DNA from: Colletes latitarsis
Taxonomy: Eukaryota; Arthropoda; Insecta; Hymenoptera; Colletidae
Direction: 5' to 3'
Assembly (NCBI RefSeq): GCF_051014445.1
Contig: NC_135137.1
Coordinates: 22,941,501 to 23,005,500 of the forward strand
DNA: 64,000 nt
Part shown: piece by piece, positions 1-10,228 of the stretch
Layout of the letters: each line of letters starts with the position of its first letter
How positions within the stretch are numbered: position 1 is the first letter of the stretch
Program-made: the position numbers and the translations under genes
Notes under the pieces: generated by a model
The model's input: only the letters and a program-made list of their open reading frames with translations
What the model was told of the DNA's origin: nothing
Database searches by the model: none

Positions 1-1134
1 GTATCCGAGGAACTTGACCTGCGCCTGACCAAACTTGCATTTCGCCGCATTGATGGTTACGCCGTACTTTTCCAACCGGCTGAACACCTCTTCCAAGTGG
101 CGCACGTGCTCCTCTTCTGTCGACGATGCCACCAGTATGTCGTCGATGTACGCGTACACAAAGTCCAAACCGCGTAACACCTCGTCGATGAACCTTTGGA
201 ACGTCTGTGCCGCATTCCGAAGACCAAACGACATACAGGGGAACTCGAAAAGTCCAAAGGGGGTCGTTATCGCAGTTTTCGCGATGTCTTCCGCGGCCAC
301 TGGAATTTGGTTGTACGCACGCACGAGGTCTATCGTCGAAAATATGGTTTTCCCGTGAAGCGCGTGAGCAAAGTCCTCGATATGTTTCACGGGGTACCTG
401 TCCGGCACTGTCCGCGCGTTCAACGACCGATAATCACCACACGGTCGCCAAGCGTCCTGGTCCTTTTTCGGCACCATATGGAGCGGCGATGCCCACGAAC
501 TCTCCGACGGACGCGCGATACCAAGGCGCATCATCGTCTCGAATTCGCGTCGCGCACTTTTCAAACGGTCCGGCGCGAGACGTCGCGGTCTGCATGATAC
601 CGGCGGTCCCGGAGTTGTCCGAATAAAATGCACGGTCCCGTGTTTCACTTCCGTCGGTGTTCCCACTGGCCGTGTAATGTTCGGAAACCGATGGAGCACT
701 TCGTGGAACCGCGAGCTACCGAAAATAGTCTTCACTGTGGGTGCCGACGGTCCGCACCCAGGCGCAGAACGTCCTGATACCGTCCTCGAAGTCACGCGGT
801 CCAACAATTTACTATCGCGCACATCCACAAGAAGTTCATAATGTGCGAGGAAATCCACACCGATTATTGGCCTCGCCACATCGGCCACCACGAACCTCCA
901 CGCGAACACTCGCCGCAACCCTAGATCGAGGTTGAGTGTGACCGTGCCATACGTGGGAATTTCCGTCCCATTCGCCGCGTACAACGTGTACGATGCTCGC
1001 TCGCGAAACCCGCGAGCCTTCGATCGGGGGAAAACACAGAGGTCGGCTCCCGTGTCGACCAAAAACTGCGTCTTCGTCTCTCGATCGGTCACAAACAGAC
1101 GGCGCGTTACCGGGCTTTGATCGCTCGCCGCCAT
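1..1134 (-). CDS. Gypsy A pol: aspartic protease and reverse transcriptase (partial)
   Basis: The frame begins with ATG at 1134-1132 and stays open to the window edge, about 377 codons. The protease comes first, with catalytic motif DTGADLC near residue 30 and the flap-side IIGVDFL near residue 90. The RT follows, with PKKDQDAWRPCGDYR, the DLVRAYNQIPV catalytic stretch, the FGLRNAAQTFQRF box and the YIDDILVAS active site. RT copies the element RNA into DNA in the virus-like particle. The start overlaps the gag stop as TAATG, placing pol in the -1 frame relative to gag. RNase H and integrase should follow beyond the edge. Family assignment is secure; the translation mechanism is inferred. Confidence 0.9.
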   Translation of the reverse strand, partial: MAASDQSPVTRRLFVTDRETKTQFLVDTGADLCVFPRSKARGFRERASYTLYAANGTEIPTYGTVTLNLDLGLRRVFAWRFVVADVARPIIGVDFLAHYELLVDVRDSKLLDRVTSRTVSGRSAPGCGPSAPTVKTIFGSSRFHEVLHRFPNITRPVGTPTEVKHGTVHFIRTTPGPPVSCRPRRLAPDRLKSARREFETMMRLGIARPSESSWASPLHMVPKKDQDAWRPCGDYRSLNARTVPDRYPVKHIEDFAHALHGKTIFSTIDLVRAYNQIPVAAEDIAKTAITTPFGLFEFPCMSFGLRNAAQTFQRFIDEVLRGLDFVYAYIDDILVASSTEEEHVRHLEEVFSRLEKYGVTINAAKCKFGQAQVKFLGY

Positions 1135-1973
1135 TAGCGATTGCCCGGCGCGTTTCCCCGCGCCATCCAATTGCATGGTTGTTCGCATCGGTATGCGTTT
1201 TCCCCGAACCTGAAGTGGTAAAAGCATTGTCCACCTCGTCGTTCGAGACGGCGGTTTCGGTTCTGCGATCGCGATCGCGATCGGCCCCATGTATTCCTGT
1301 TATCGCGGTTTTCGTAACGCGACGGGCGCTCCGTCACTTCCCGTCGGATCGCCGCCAGCTCCTGCTGCACCGACAACGCCAGCTGTGTCAACCTTGTGCA
1401 CAGGGTAGCTTCGAGGTCGTGCGTAGATCCGTCCGGTTGGGCCCGAGGTACGGAGGCCTCGGCTACCTGCCGGCGTGGTCCCATTGTTTCGACAATGGTG
1501 TCGGCCAATTCGGCAACTCGGTCGAGTTCCACTCCCCGCTGCGTAGCCATTACCACCTGAATATCGGTTGGCAGACGACCCAACCATAAACCGCGCAGCA
1601 TCTCCTCTGTGACCGCAGCTCCTCCCAGGTTACGCAGGTGCCGCAAAAACTGCGACGGTTTCCGGTCGCCTATCTCCTCGTGTTCCAGGAGACGGCGCGT
1701 CTTTTGCTCCTGCGATGAGCTCAGCCGTTTTATCAGCTCAGCCTTGAGCTTCGTGTATGGCTCGGCCGGCGGCGACATTATAATGTCGCGTACTTCTGCA
1801 GCGATTTGGGTGTTGAGCACGCCCAAGACATAACCGAACTTCGTTGACTCGGTTGTCACCCCACTCGCCTCGAAGCTGCGTTCCACCATTGCAAACCATA
1901 ACTCCGGGTCAGCTGCCGAAAACTCCGGCATACGCACGGCCACCCGGTCGACCGCTGACACGGGCGTCGACAT
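1134..1973 (-). CDS. Gypsy A gag
   Basis: Structural protein that packages the element RNA. The open frame extends upstream to 2024 only through a TTG; the first ATG is at 1973-1971 and gives about 279 residues starting MSTPVSAVDRV. The N-terminal part (PEFSAADPELWFAMVERSF) is the capsid region typical of this arthropod gypsy group. The C-terminal tail is arginine/serine rich and ends in an unusual finger, CFYHFRFGENAYRCEQPC, of the form C-X3-H-X9-C-X3-C instead of the usual CCHC knuckle. The stop is TAA at 1136-1134, overlapping the pol ATG by one base. No frameshift or internal stop is seen. Confidence 0.88.
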   Translation of the reverse strand: MSTPVSAVDRVAVRMPEFSAADPELWFAMVERSFEASGVTTESTKFGYVLGVLNTQIAAEVRDIIMSPPAEPYTKLKAELIKRLSSSQEQKTRRLLEHEEIGDRKPSQFLRHLRNLGGAAVTEEMLRGLWLGRLPTDIQVVMATQRGVELDRVAELADTIVETMGPRRQVAEASVPRAQPDGSTHDLEATLCTRLTQLALSVQQELAAIRREVTERPSRYENRDNRNTWGRSRSRSQNRNRRLERRGGQCFYHFRFGENAYRCEQPCNWMARGNAPGNR

Positions 1974-2173
1974 TGTCTTAAAACTCACCCCCGATTCTAC
2001 GGTAACCAAACAAAAAAGGTACAACGGCCACTGATAAATTCCGCACTAGGCACAATGTTCAAGTGTCACTAGGCTCCTGTTTACCCGCGAATCATGACAC
2101 CAACCGCACGCACTTTCCACAAACACACACGCGATTGCAAACAACAAAAAAAAATTGCTCCGCGTCTTGACGT

Positions 2174-2195
2174 CAGATCACGTCGGGGTCACCAA
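2174..2195 (-). promoter_or_regulatory. Primer-binding site of gypsy A
   Basis: Immediately downstream of the LTR on the minus strand lies TTGGTGACCCCGACGTGATC. It begins with the TGG complementary to a tRNA CCA end, in the position where reverse transcription is primed. Nearly the same bases occur next to the 5' LTR of element R (about 55016). Confidence 0.7.
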
Positions 2196-2198
2196 TTA

Positions 2199-2559
2199 TG
2201 TGGAGAAGGTCGTGGGATGCGGTGCCGAATAACATTGCAACTTATCGAAATACTTTTTATTCGGTAGCGTGCACGCCGTATCCCGGCGTGACTCTCTCGA
2301 CGAGTTGTCTTACCCAACTAACTTACGAACTAACCATTCGTTCGCTCATGCCACACCGACATTCTTTATCTCATTCATTCCCAATTCTCTCACTCTAAAC
2401 TAACGCTAAACATACGCACCCCTCGCGACATTCGACCAGACGCTCTAAACATTCTTTCGAACCCAAACACTCCGCATGCAATCGGACCCATTCGCTCGGA
2501 CGCTCTCGAAACTTAACCTAAACAGATGGCGGGACTCGGCGCCAGTTTGTCGCGCCACA
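2199..2559 (-). repeat. 5' LTR of gypsy A
   Basis: 361 bp with ends TGTGGCG...CTCCACA read on the minus strand. The inner end is followed by the primer-binding site. The outer end abuts LINE ORF1 codons. Only one LTR is in the window, so the target duplication cannot be checked; it would be actct (2560-2564) or its first four bases. Confidence 0.85.
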
Positions 2560-2565
2560 ACTCTT

Positions 2566-2945
2566 TTAAGTCGTATTATGAGTGGCCTCATTTCTAGAGA
2601 ATGACCCTAAACGACAATTTGTTTATAGTTGCTAGTGAGGTTTTCCGCTAATTCTTTGCTTGAAAGGAATACACATATACGACCGTTGGAAATTTTGGAT
2701 GCAAATCGAATTTCATTAGGGTTTATTAGATTACTTAAACTAGCTAGATATTCCTTAATAGGAAGTCCTTCTTTCGCTTCGACGATAATAGCTTGATCCT
2801 TTTTTGGGAAGATACTAGCAAATGTCACTGTAGCGTAGGATTTCTAGTTTTGCGTAGACGAGGTCAGTTGTGGCATCTTTGCTGGAGATTCCATCTTAGA
2901 GGATTCTAACATTGATGCATTGACCCTCGTAGGATACATTACACA
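2566..2945 (-). pseudogene. LINE (I/Jockey-type) ORF1 fragment
   Basis: Translated on the minus strand this gives TFASIFPKKDQAIIVEAKEG, followed by a segment ending KQIVV and then SLEMRPLI after one stop. It matches the layout of the ORF1 of the LINE at 42496 (TYAST...PRKDQAI and later PSRRIILSNV). ORF1 encodes the nucleic-acid-binding protein of the LINE particle. The fragment is broken by stops at both ends. It is cut on its left by the LTR of gypsy A and replaced on its right by BEL relic B. Confidence 0.65.
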
Positions 2946-2983
2946 TTAGTGCAATCGTTTATAGAGAAAATTTCTTAGTTCTC

Positions 2984-4660
2984 TTATGGATTTTGGCACT
3001 TTAACTCTGAGAAAACGTCATCAGCGATACTGTGGTCTGTTCGCCACGAACGTTCATGAAAAACTAGGAGATCGTTGGGATTAGAGAATATAGAGGTCAA
3101 AGAACGAGAATTTAGAATTGCTTCGATCTCAACGATTGGCGTATAGAATATCTCGTACGTAAACATGGCGTCGCCAATTGTTTTGTGTAAATGCCTTTTA
3201 AAAGATCGTACTGCAGCCTCCCAAAGGCCGCCGTAATGCGGCGATCGAGAAGGAGACAAATGCTATTCAATATTTTCCTGTGTTAAGAACTGTTGAACTT
3301 TGTCTTTATATTCATTAGACCGTAAAAATTCAAGCGTCTGTTTAATGTCATTTTTCGCGCCTATGAAATTAGTGCCGTTATCTGAATAAATATGATGCGG
3401 TTTTCCTCTTCTCGCGAAGAACCGTTTAAGTGCTCCAAGACACGATTCTGTTGTTAAATCGGTGGCTAGTTCTAGGTGTATTGCTTTTGTTGCAAAACAA
3501 ACAAAAACGACTACGTAACATTTTAATTTTGTTTGATTTCTAAATTTCTTCTCTTTCATAAGAAAGGGTCCGCAGTAATCGATTCCTACGGCTTCAAATG
3601 GGCGTGTAACTCTATTTTTGGGTAAATTCCCCATTATGTATTGTGGTGTTTTGGGATTGTATTTACAACGAATGCATTATGTAAAACTTGTTCAACAATG
3701 CTCTTGTCAGATATAGGCCAATAATTTAATCTTATTGTGTTTAAGGTGGCTTGTGTCCCGGAATGGGAATTGTTTCAGGTGTACCTGTCTAATTATGAGT
3801 TCGGTAATATGGTGTCTGTGTGGTAATATTATGGGGTACTTCTGTTCATACCTGAGTAGGGCGTGCTTTAACCTGTTACCGACTCTTATAATCTCATTAT
3901 TGTCAATGAATGGGTTTAAGCTAACTAAGCCCATAACCAGGAAACCTCCGGCTCTAGCTAACGTGACGCATTGATGTTTTATGTCTAATGCTGCTTTACA
4001 ACTATTTGCTCACGTAAGCAAATCATCCATGTAGAAATCTCTTGTAAATATTTCTGCCGCTATAGGGAAATTTTTTGCTTCGTCTTTAGCTAATTGATTT
4101 AATGAACGCGTGGCTAAGAAGGGCGCAGGAGCGGTGCCGTAAGTGATCGTATTCAATTGAAATGTTTTGATTGCTTCCGCCGCCGATTCGCGCCATAGAA
4201 TTCGTTGGTACTTTCTGTCGTCTGAATGAACTATAATTTGTCTATACATTTTTTCTATATCGGCTATGAGAACAAACGCATGCTGACGAAATCGAGTAAG
4301 TATTGAAAACAATGTATCTTGTATTGTCGGACCAATTAACAAAGTATCATTCAATGACAGACCGGAACTACCTTTCGCGGACGCGTCAAATACTACCCTA
4401 ACCTTTGTGATCGAGCTTGATTCCTTTATTAGTGCATGGTGAGTTAGATAATACCCTACGCTCTCCTGGTCGTTCTCTATCTCCGTTATATGCCCTAATT
4501 CTAAATATTCGTTCGTATTCGTTACGTGTTGTGTTCTCTATAAAATGATTCTCGCATTCGTTTTCTTCCGCAGACAAGAAAGTTTTCTCCGGAAGTTCTT
4601 CAATTGTCCAAAATCTATTAATTTCGACATCAAGAAACGTAGCCACATGACACACTTGAC
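2984..4660 (-). pseudogene. BEL/Pao pol relic B
   Basis: Pieces of one BEL/Pao polyprotein in order on the minus strand. At 4655-4398 is the region before RT (FWTIEELPEKTF). At 4500-4010 is RT, with VRVVFDASAKG, GPTIQDTLFSILTRFRQ, IADIEKMYRQI and the active site FYMDDLLT. At 3934-3707 is the integrase zinc-binding segment. At 3634-2984 is the integrase core, with GIDYCGPF, the catalytic SDNGTNFIGA and SPHYGGLWEAAVRSFK. The RNase H domain between RT and integrase is missing, an internal deletion near 3935-4010. Several frameshifts and stops break the frame. No LTR of this copy is recognisable. Confidence 0.85.
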
Positions 4661-4739
4661 TTGTTTGCTTACCATCTGATTATATAATTTCCCGCCTTAG
4701 CCACAAATTTCATTCGGTCCGCTGAGATTATACCTCTGT

Positions 4740-4835
4740 ACTACCTTGATCAAAAAGTTGTAGGACTTTATTCATAAAATCGAAAATACAAGTTTATTCG
4801 TCCAAATCGATATGGTCCCCTTCAAAGTACTCCCC
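4740..4835 (-). pseudogene. Mariner transposase 3' end
   Basis: On the minus strand the last codons read GEYFEGDHIDLDE then a stop. This C-terminus is characteristic of mariner-type transposases, and it is followed by an AT-rich tail resembling their 3' untranslated region. Only about 30 codons remain. It is joined directly to gypsy C at about 4836, so the gypsy frame runs on into mariner sequence out of frame. No upstream part of this transposase is present here. Confidence 0.6.
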
Positions 4836-7357
4836 AACGCGGCGTCTTGGTCCGCTCCCCAGTTAAACGCCCTACCCTTTTTCAACAAATCTGTGATTGG
4901 ATTCATAACAACGGCGAAATTTCTAATGAAACGTCTGAAGTAATTCGCTAGTCCCACGAAGCTTCTCACGACCTTAACATCTCCCGGAGTAGAGAATGAC
5001 TCAACACTTCGGAGTTTTCGGCTACCCGGCCGTATCACGCCTGTCTGTATCTCGAATCCGAGGTATTCGAACTTAGTTTTCAAAAAGTGACATTTCTCTA
5101 GCTTTATTGTCAAATTCGCGCTCCTCAGTGCCTCGAAAACCTGTCGTAGTCTCTCAAGCCCCTGTTCTATGTCCCTGGAAGGTATCACGATATCGTCGAG
5201 ATAGGCCATTGCTACGCGGTATAATAATTTAGCTAAAACTATATAGATAAGCCTCTGGAAAACGGCCGGAGCATTGCAAAGCCCGAAAGGCATGCGCTTG
5301 AATTGGTAGTGACCATCCGGCGTAGTAAAGGCTGTCTTTTCGCGTGACCCTCTGCCCATTGGCACCTGAAAGTAACCGCTATATAAATCTAAACTAGTGT
5401 AGTACATGTTTCCCTGAAGTTGATCTAACTGATCGTCAATTCTCGGCAACGGATATTTGTCTCGCACGGTATTTTTATTTAAAGCGCGGTAATCTATGCA
5501 CATCCTAACTTCCCCGCTCGCCTTTCGTACCAAGAGTACCGGACTCGCGAATGGCGACGCGCTGTCTTCGACGATATCCGCGTCCTTGAGTTCAGAGATG
5601 GTGTCCTTCAGCTGCTCTCGTTCGTGGTAAGACAGTCGATATGGTCGGAAGTACACCGGTTTGTCGGTGTTGAGTTCAATGTGCATCTCGGCTTTGTTGG
5701 TGCATCCAATTTGACGCACGTTCCTGGCCACCAGATCCCGATATTCATTGACCAGTTCCAGTAACTGTTGCGCCTCCTCCCCGGATGCGTCGGTGTCTAT
5801 CTCGTCCAACGTCACTGGCTCTTCATTGACCTCACGGCTGATTACTCGTCTCTCGCAATACTCGCCACGCGCCACAGTTTCTCCTGCTTTAATGGTTAGA
5901 TCGTTCCCTGTGACATTTAAAATGGGAATAAACGTACGACCTTCGCTGTCGGTTTCTACGATACATCTCGGAATCAGCATGCCCGTGGGTCGCGGCCCTC
6001 CCTCGACGCACAGCTCCTGATTCGATAGGATACCACTCATCGTGATGTGCCCCAAATAATTGGAAGGTATCACCTGTTCTTTCTGCGTCTGCAATCTCGT
6101 CTTCCCTGCTGATCCTGCTGCGTCTCGTACCAGGTCGTCCACGCTTGGTGCGATGCGTAGTTCCGTGCTCGTGCTTAAAATGTTGACACCCGGGTGCTCC
6201 GTATACGGATGCCCGACGAGCAGTGGTACGTCTTGGAACTCGTTCGGAACGATGTGCGCCTCCACCAGGACTTCCACACCGTCGATGGACAAGGGTGCTG
6301 TGAACACGCCGGTCGGGTTTACAGACTCGGCGCCGTATCCTATCAATGGTCTCCGCTGCGATTGCCGATACTGCACCCCCATCTCGTCCGCTGCGTCTTG
6401 TCGTACCGCCACTACACTGCTTCCCAGGTCGACGTAGCATCTCATCGGTTTCCCAGCGAGAACTGCATCTTTAAAATATTTGTCATGCGTACTTTTATTT
6501 ACGTGTAGCATATTCGTTCTACCGGTCGTCGGCAACGCTCCCGATGTTATGTTCCCACGTTTGACTTCGACGGCAGCCGTTGTACACGCCCTTGAATAGT
6601 GTCCCGGTTGCCCACATTTGAAACAAGTTACCGGTCTATATCTTTGTTTACAAGTTCTCACGGTATGCCCGGTCTGTTTACATCCATAACATTTAACATC
6701 GACCTTCATACCTTTCTCTGTTTCTAATGGTCCGCGAGCTTCGTTATTTCGAGTTGATTCTCGAATATGCATACATCCGCTTTGTAAATCGGGTAGCAAC
6801 TCACTGGGTTTGGCATACCTGGATAAAAGCCCCAAATAATCTCGGAACCTACTACTGTTTAGTCCGTTGACTATCCACTCGATTGCCTCTCGATCGTCCA
6901 TTTTTGCCTTGTTGCACCTCGCCAGCTTTTCGTAGTAGTATTCGACAATTCCTTGGTTGGGACGCCGTGTATAATTCTGCGCCTCCACCCTCAACGAGAC
7001 GGCGGTCTCCTTGCACGGGAAATTCTCCCTCAAGAGCTCGGTCCACTCCCTCCAGCTTCGTTCTCCTCGCGGTAAACTATCACGCCAAAGTCTAGCCACA
7101 CCCGTTAATTTCGAAAGTCCATAGTGTTTAATCGCGACTTCGTCCCACGAGTACAGGTCACCGTACTCCTCGATCTTGTCTATCCACTGATCTATGTTAA
7201 TGTCATTTTTAACTGGATCGTATGCCGGCAATATTCCGTCAACGTTTTGGAAATATCTCATTTCGAACCCGTACGAAGGGCAGACCGTACTTCCGGTTTC
7301 TCGATCATTCGGAGGTCCGCCATGTTTGCCACGTTGCTGCGTATTATCTCGCGACAT
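4772..7357 (-). pseudogene. Gypsy C gag-pol, single frame, lacking RNase H and integrase
   Basis: A continuous 861-codon frame from ATG at 7357. Gag occupies roughly residues 1-260 and carries two CCHC knuckles (CYGCKQTGHTVRTC and CFKCGQPGHYSRAC). The retroviral-type protease follows near residue 310, but its signature reads CYVDLGSS: the usual Thr/Ser after the catalytic Asp is Leu. RT lies at about 570-800, with PLPRIDDQLDQLQG, FGLCNAPAVFQRL and the active site YLDDIVIPS. At about residue 840 the gypsy sequence stops and the frame runs on through 22 codons of mariner DNA. RNase H, integrase and the 3' LTR are lost. Gag and pol share one frame, unlike gypsy A. Confidence 0.88.
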
Positions 7358-7614
7358 TCTCGTCCAGAATTTTCCTCTGTCGATTTTCCCATTCGCAACA
7401 GTATTCGCGACACACGCCTGTTCGAACCCTCGACTATTAAATTCGCGAGAACTATCCCGTCGCCTCTTTATTCCGCGCCACTACGCTAAACACTCCGCAC
7501 ACAACGGTAATTTCACCACGCGATTCACGACTTCACGAGTCACCGTATCTCACAATTTACTTTGCACGCTCACAATATCATAGTACTTAATGTTCCGGAT
7601 ATTTGATCCCACTT

Positions 7615-7855
7615 CTGAGATTGTTGTAAAAATTAAACTAAACTTTGTAAATGGGTATAGGCTCGGGCGACCACACCCCAAATAATAACCCGCTTGTTAA
7701 ATATATCGACACACTTTATTTTCGCCTTACACGTATTCTGCCTGCCGCTCGGCATTTCACCTGTTTATATACACATTCTCTCTCTCTCTCGTTCACACTC
7801 GTCTCATTCGCTCAACTTCGCATTCGTACAATTTCGCGGCTATTTCAAACAGTCC
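7615..7855 (-). repeat. 5' LTR of gypsy C (ends approximate)
   Basis: Between the gag start and piggyBac codons lies a block with LTR hallmarks on the minus strand. There is a TATA-like TATATAA near 7765, beside a CT-rich run, and an AATAAA near 7713. After it comes TGGGATCAAATATCC, a plausible primer-binding site. The outer edge is where the piggyBac reading frame stops, at about 7855. Exact termini are uncertain because the other LTR is gone. Confidence 0.55.
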
Positions 7856-7921
7856 ACAAAATTGTCTGTGTAAAGTGTATGACATTTCCTTAAGTATGAT
7901 TGCAAGAGTGATAAAACTATT

Positions 7922-8304
7922 TGTCGCGACCCGACCGTGATCGCGACCTCGCCTACTCGTGACCGCGCGAGATTTTTTTTCTTCTAGCTAGGGTTGTAAC
8001 TCCCCAGCTTACCTTACGGTTTCGCGGCCGTCGCGGCGCGTTATTTTAACCGATTAACTTTACCGATTGACTAGCCCCGGGCGATCGGGGTCCTGTCCTT
8101 TTATAGGTGCCTCCCGATCGTCCTTTGCTTTCTTCGAGCCGGGTGCAAAAATTCTCGCGCGCGCGTGCCGCGGAACCTTCTCGATCCTTCGAGAACGGTA
8201 TTCCGCGACACGTGCCCACTATTGATTTTTGCACACGGCCCGATTCCTACAATCGGTTGCGGACGGCCCGATTTCTAGCCTACTGTTCCGCTTCGGCCGG
8301 AACA
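7922..8304 (-). repeat. Solo LTR inside the piggyBac gene
   Basis: 383 bp, GC-rich, ends TGTTCCGG...GCGACA on the minus strand, flanked by the perfect 5-bp duplication ctatt (7917-7921 and 8305-8309). A TATAAAAG box on the minus strand near 8100 supports that orientation. Removing the LTR and one TSD copy restores the piggyBac frame (SGA then IVLSLL). Confidence 0.9.
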
Positions 8305-8956
8305 CTATTGCACCCGATTTTCCAATTCCGGTGACTACACTTTCTGTAATTCTTGACCTTCCTTCGTAAACTATTAGGTCTTGGACATAACCTGTTTTGC
8401 AATCACAAAGCGTATACGATTTTATGCCAAATCGATTCCTTTTCGAGGGAATGTACTACTTGAAGGACAGGCGGTCTTTGAACAACATCAAGCTTTCATC
8501 AATGCAAACCTTTTCATAGGGATGAAATGTGTCGTAGAATGACTTTCGCAGCATGTTTATCACTTATTTTATATAGACGATCATCAGCTCGCCTTTGTTA
8601 ACGGGTGAAATGTATCATCTGTAGTATCCAAAGATAGCGATCTCTGGTCATTATATCATTGAAAATATGGTAATTATTTAGATTAGGGTACACCTCATCG
8701 ATTTCGATGATTTTGAAATATGTTGTAGAAATATACATTTTGAACAACTTTTTCCTATACATATTACCCCCGCTCGCGCTTAGTTGGTGAGATATTTGCA
8801 AAAAACTAGTGCTATTACATATTGAATTCTGCCCAGACGTGAAAACTCGTGGCCACGTATACGCTCAACGTATACACTGCCGATGCGTAGACTTTCTTCT
8901 GTTTTGATTCTTTGTTTTCGATGAAACTAAGATATGTTATAAAGGACGATAAAAAT

Positions 8957-9153
8957 TCAAAATTGACACGTGTAGGTGGGGAAGGGGCAGAGCCTGCACC
9001 CCCTCCTTGACGAATCAGACCCTGATCTAACTTAATCTATGTTTCTAAATGTACTTCGAGATAGATTAGGTTAGGTCTGGGTTAGATTATTATATTGGGG
9101 AGGGGGTGCAGGGGGAGGGGCTCCGCCCCCCCCCCTTACGCGTGTCAATTTTG
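8957..9153. repeat. GC-rich foldback repeat (MITE-like)
   Basis: Two arms of about 50 bp are inverted copies. The left starts TCAAAATTGACACG and goes into GGGGCAGAGCCTGCACCCCC. The right runs from GGGGGTGCAGGGGGAGGGGC to CGTGTCAATTTTGA. They enclose an AT-rich centre. The whole could fold into one hairpin. It lies between the left TIR of the Merlin-like element and its transposase. No clear target duplication was found. Confidence 0.6.
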
Positions 9154-9432
9154 AGGTTTTCTAAAGGCAGCATTTTCGCAAAACAAGTTCGACAGATCAG
9201 AAATTGGTTAATTTGAACGTTTCAGTTTAACCGGTATGTACGTCGTTTGCTGGTCACACCGACCGTTTACGAAAACAGTAGATGAGCGACGGTTCCGTGC
9301 TAATGCGTCGCTTTGGGCGCGTGGTTAACACTCGGTAATGTGTAGTGGGAATATTGAATATTGCATTAATTAGATTAAATTTCGAATTTTATTAAATATT
9401 TCATAAATATTATTGCATTAGGGGTGTACATG

Positions 9433-10127
9433 TTAAGCACCGGTTGATTCATTAATGGGAAACACGTCCGCCATTATATTAAAAAACGCAACAAGACGAT
9501 CGTTAAAATTGAATTTTCGTCGAAAGAGAAACTCTGCTATGTACCCAATATAATGGTAGGTGCGTATTCCATAGCGGGGAATATTCGCCCGTGTTTCCCG
9601 CCATGTTCGCTCTATATTTTGGGTATGAGCACCGCTATTTGGATCCACAAAGTTCATTTTGTGGTTCACCGTTAAATGCTTATAGCCTTTGTGATTCAAA
9701 CAGTCATATGCCTTCCAACAGTCCGAAATGATTGTTGTCCCCGGCTTAATTTTTCGTTGTATAACGGAAAGTAACGTTTCGCTACTTCGGTCTGGAACCG
9801 ACTCAATAAAAATTGTTTACTGGTACGATCGAAGCCTCCAAATACCCACTGTCCACTCATAAGACGACCTTTATTATATTTCCGTTTGCCAATTTTTGCT
9901 TCATCGACTTCGACAATTTGATTTTCGCCTTCTATTTGAACTGAATATTTTTCAGTCCATAAAACACACAATTCTCTGCAAAAGCTCGCCCAATCAACAA
10001 CTGTCGTTGTAGATACACCCAGTTCTTTCATTAAAAATGTTTGCCGGGGTGGCCGTAGCATTATGTGGTAAGCTATAAATCTGAATTGGTATGCGTGCAT
10101 GTTGGAACCACGTATTATGTAACGCAC
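9433..10127 (-). pseudogene. Merlin-like transposase, one frameshift
   Basis: Two overlapping minus-strand frames make one DDE transposase of the ISXO2/IS1595 family. The first (10127-9696) has the helix-turn-helix-like ELGVSTTTVVDWASFCREL and the first catalytic Asp in VEVDEAKIGKRKYNKGR. After a single frameshift near 9775 the second catalytic Asp lies in IISDCWKAYDC. The third residue, Glu, lies in GAHTQNIERTWRE (9650-9590). The protein ends at 9433. A zinc-ribbon N-terminus (CTKCQKEM...KCRN) appears on the same strand at about 11950-11840, separated by a 1.6-kb insertion. All three catalytic residues are retained, but the gene is broken. Confidence 0.8.
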
Positions 10128-10228
10128 TAATTTGTACTACGCATTCTTTTTTCACGCGTTTTTTACTACTTGTTAAAAAGCTGATGCTTTTAACGACGAG
10201 GTCCGGATAGAGGGATCGGATTTCTTAT

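Larger units (their letters stand above)
1..2559 (-). mobile_element. Ty3/gypsy retrotransposon A, 5' part, cut by window edge
   Basis: Reading the minus strand, this holds a 5' LTR, a primer-binding site, gag, then protease and reverse transcriptase, open to base 1. Order and motifs are those of Ty3/gypsy. Its LTR lies directly against a LINE ORF1 fragment, so the element inserted into that LINE. RNase H, integrase and the 3' LTR lie outside the window. Both reading frames are undamaged in the part visible, which suggests a fairly young copy. Confidence 0.9.
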
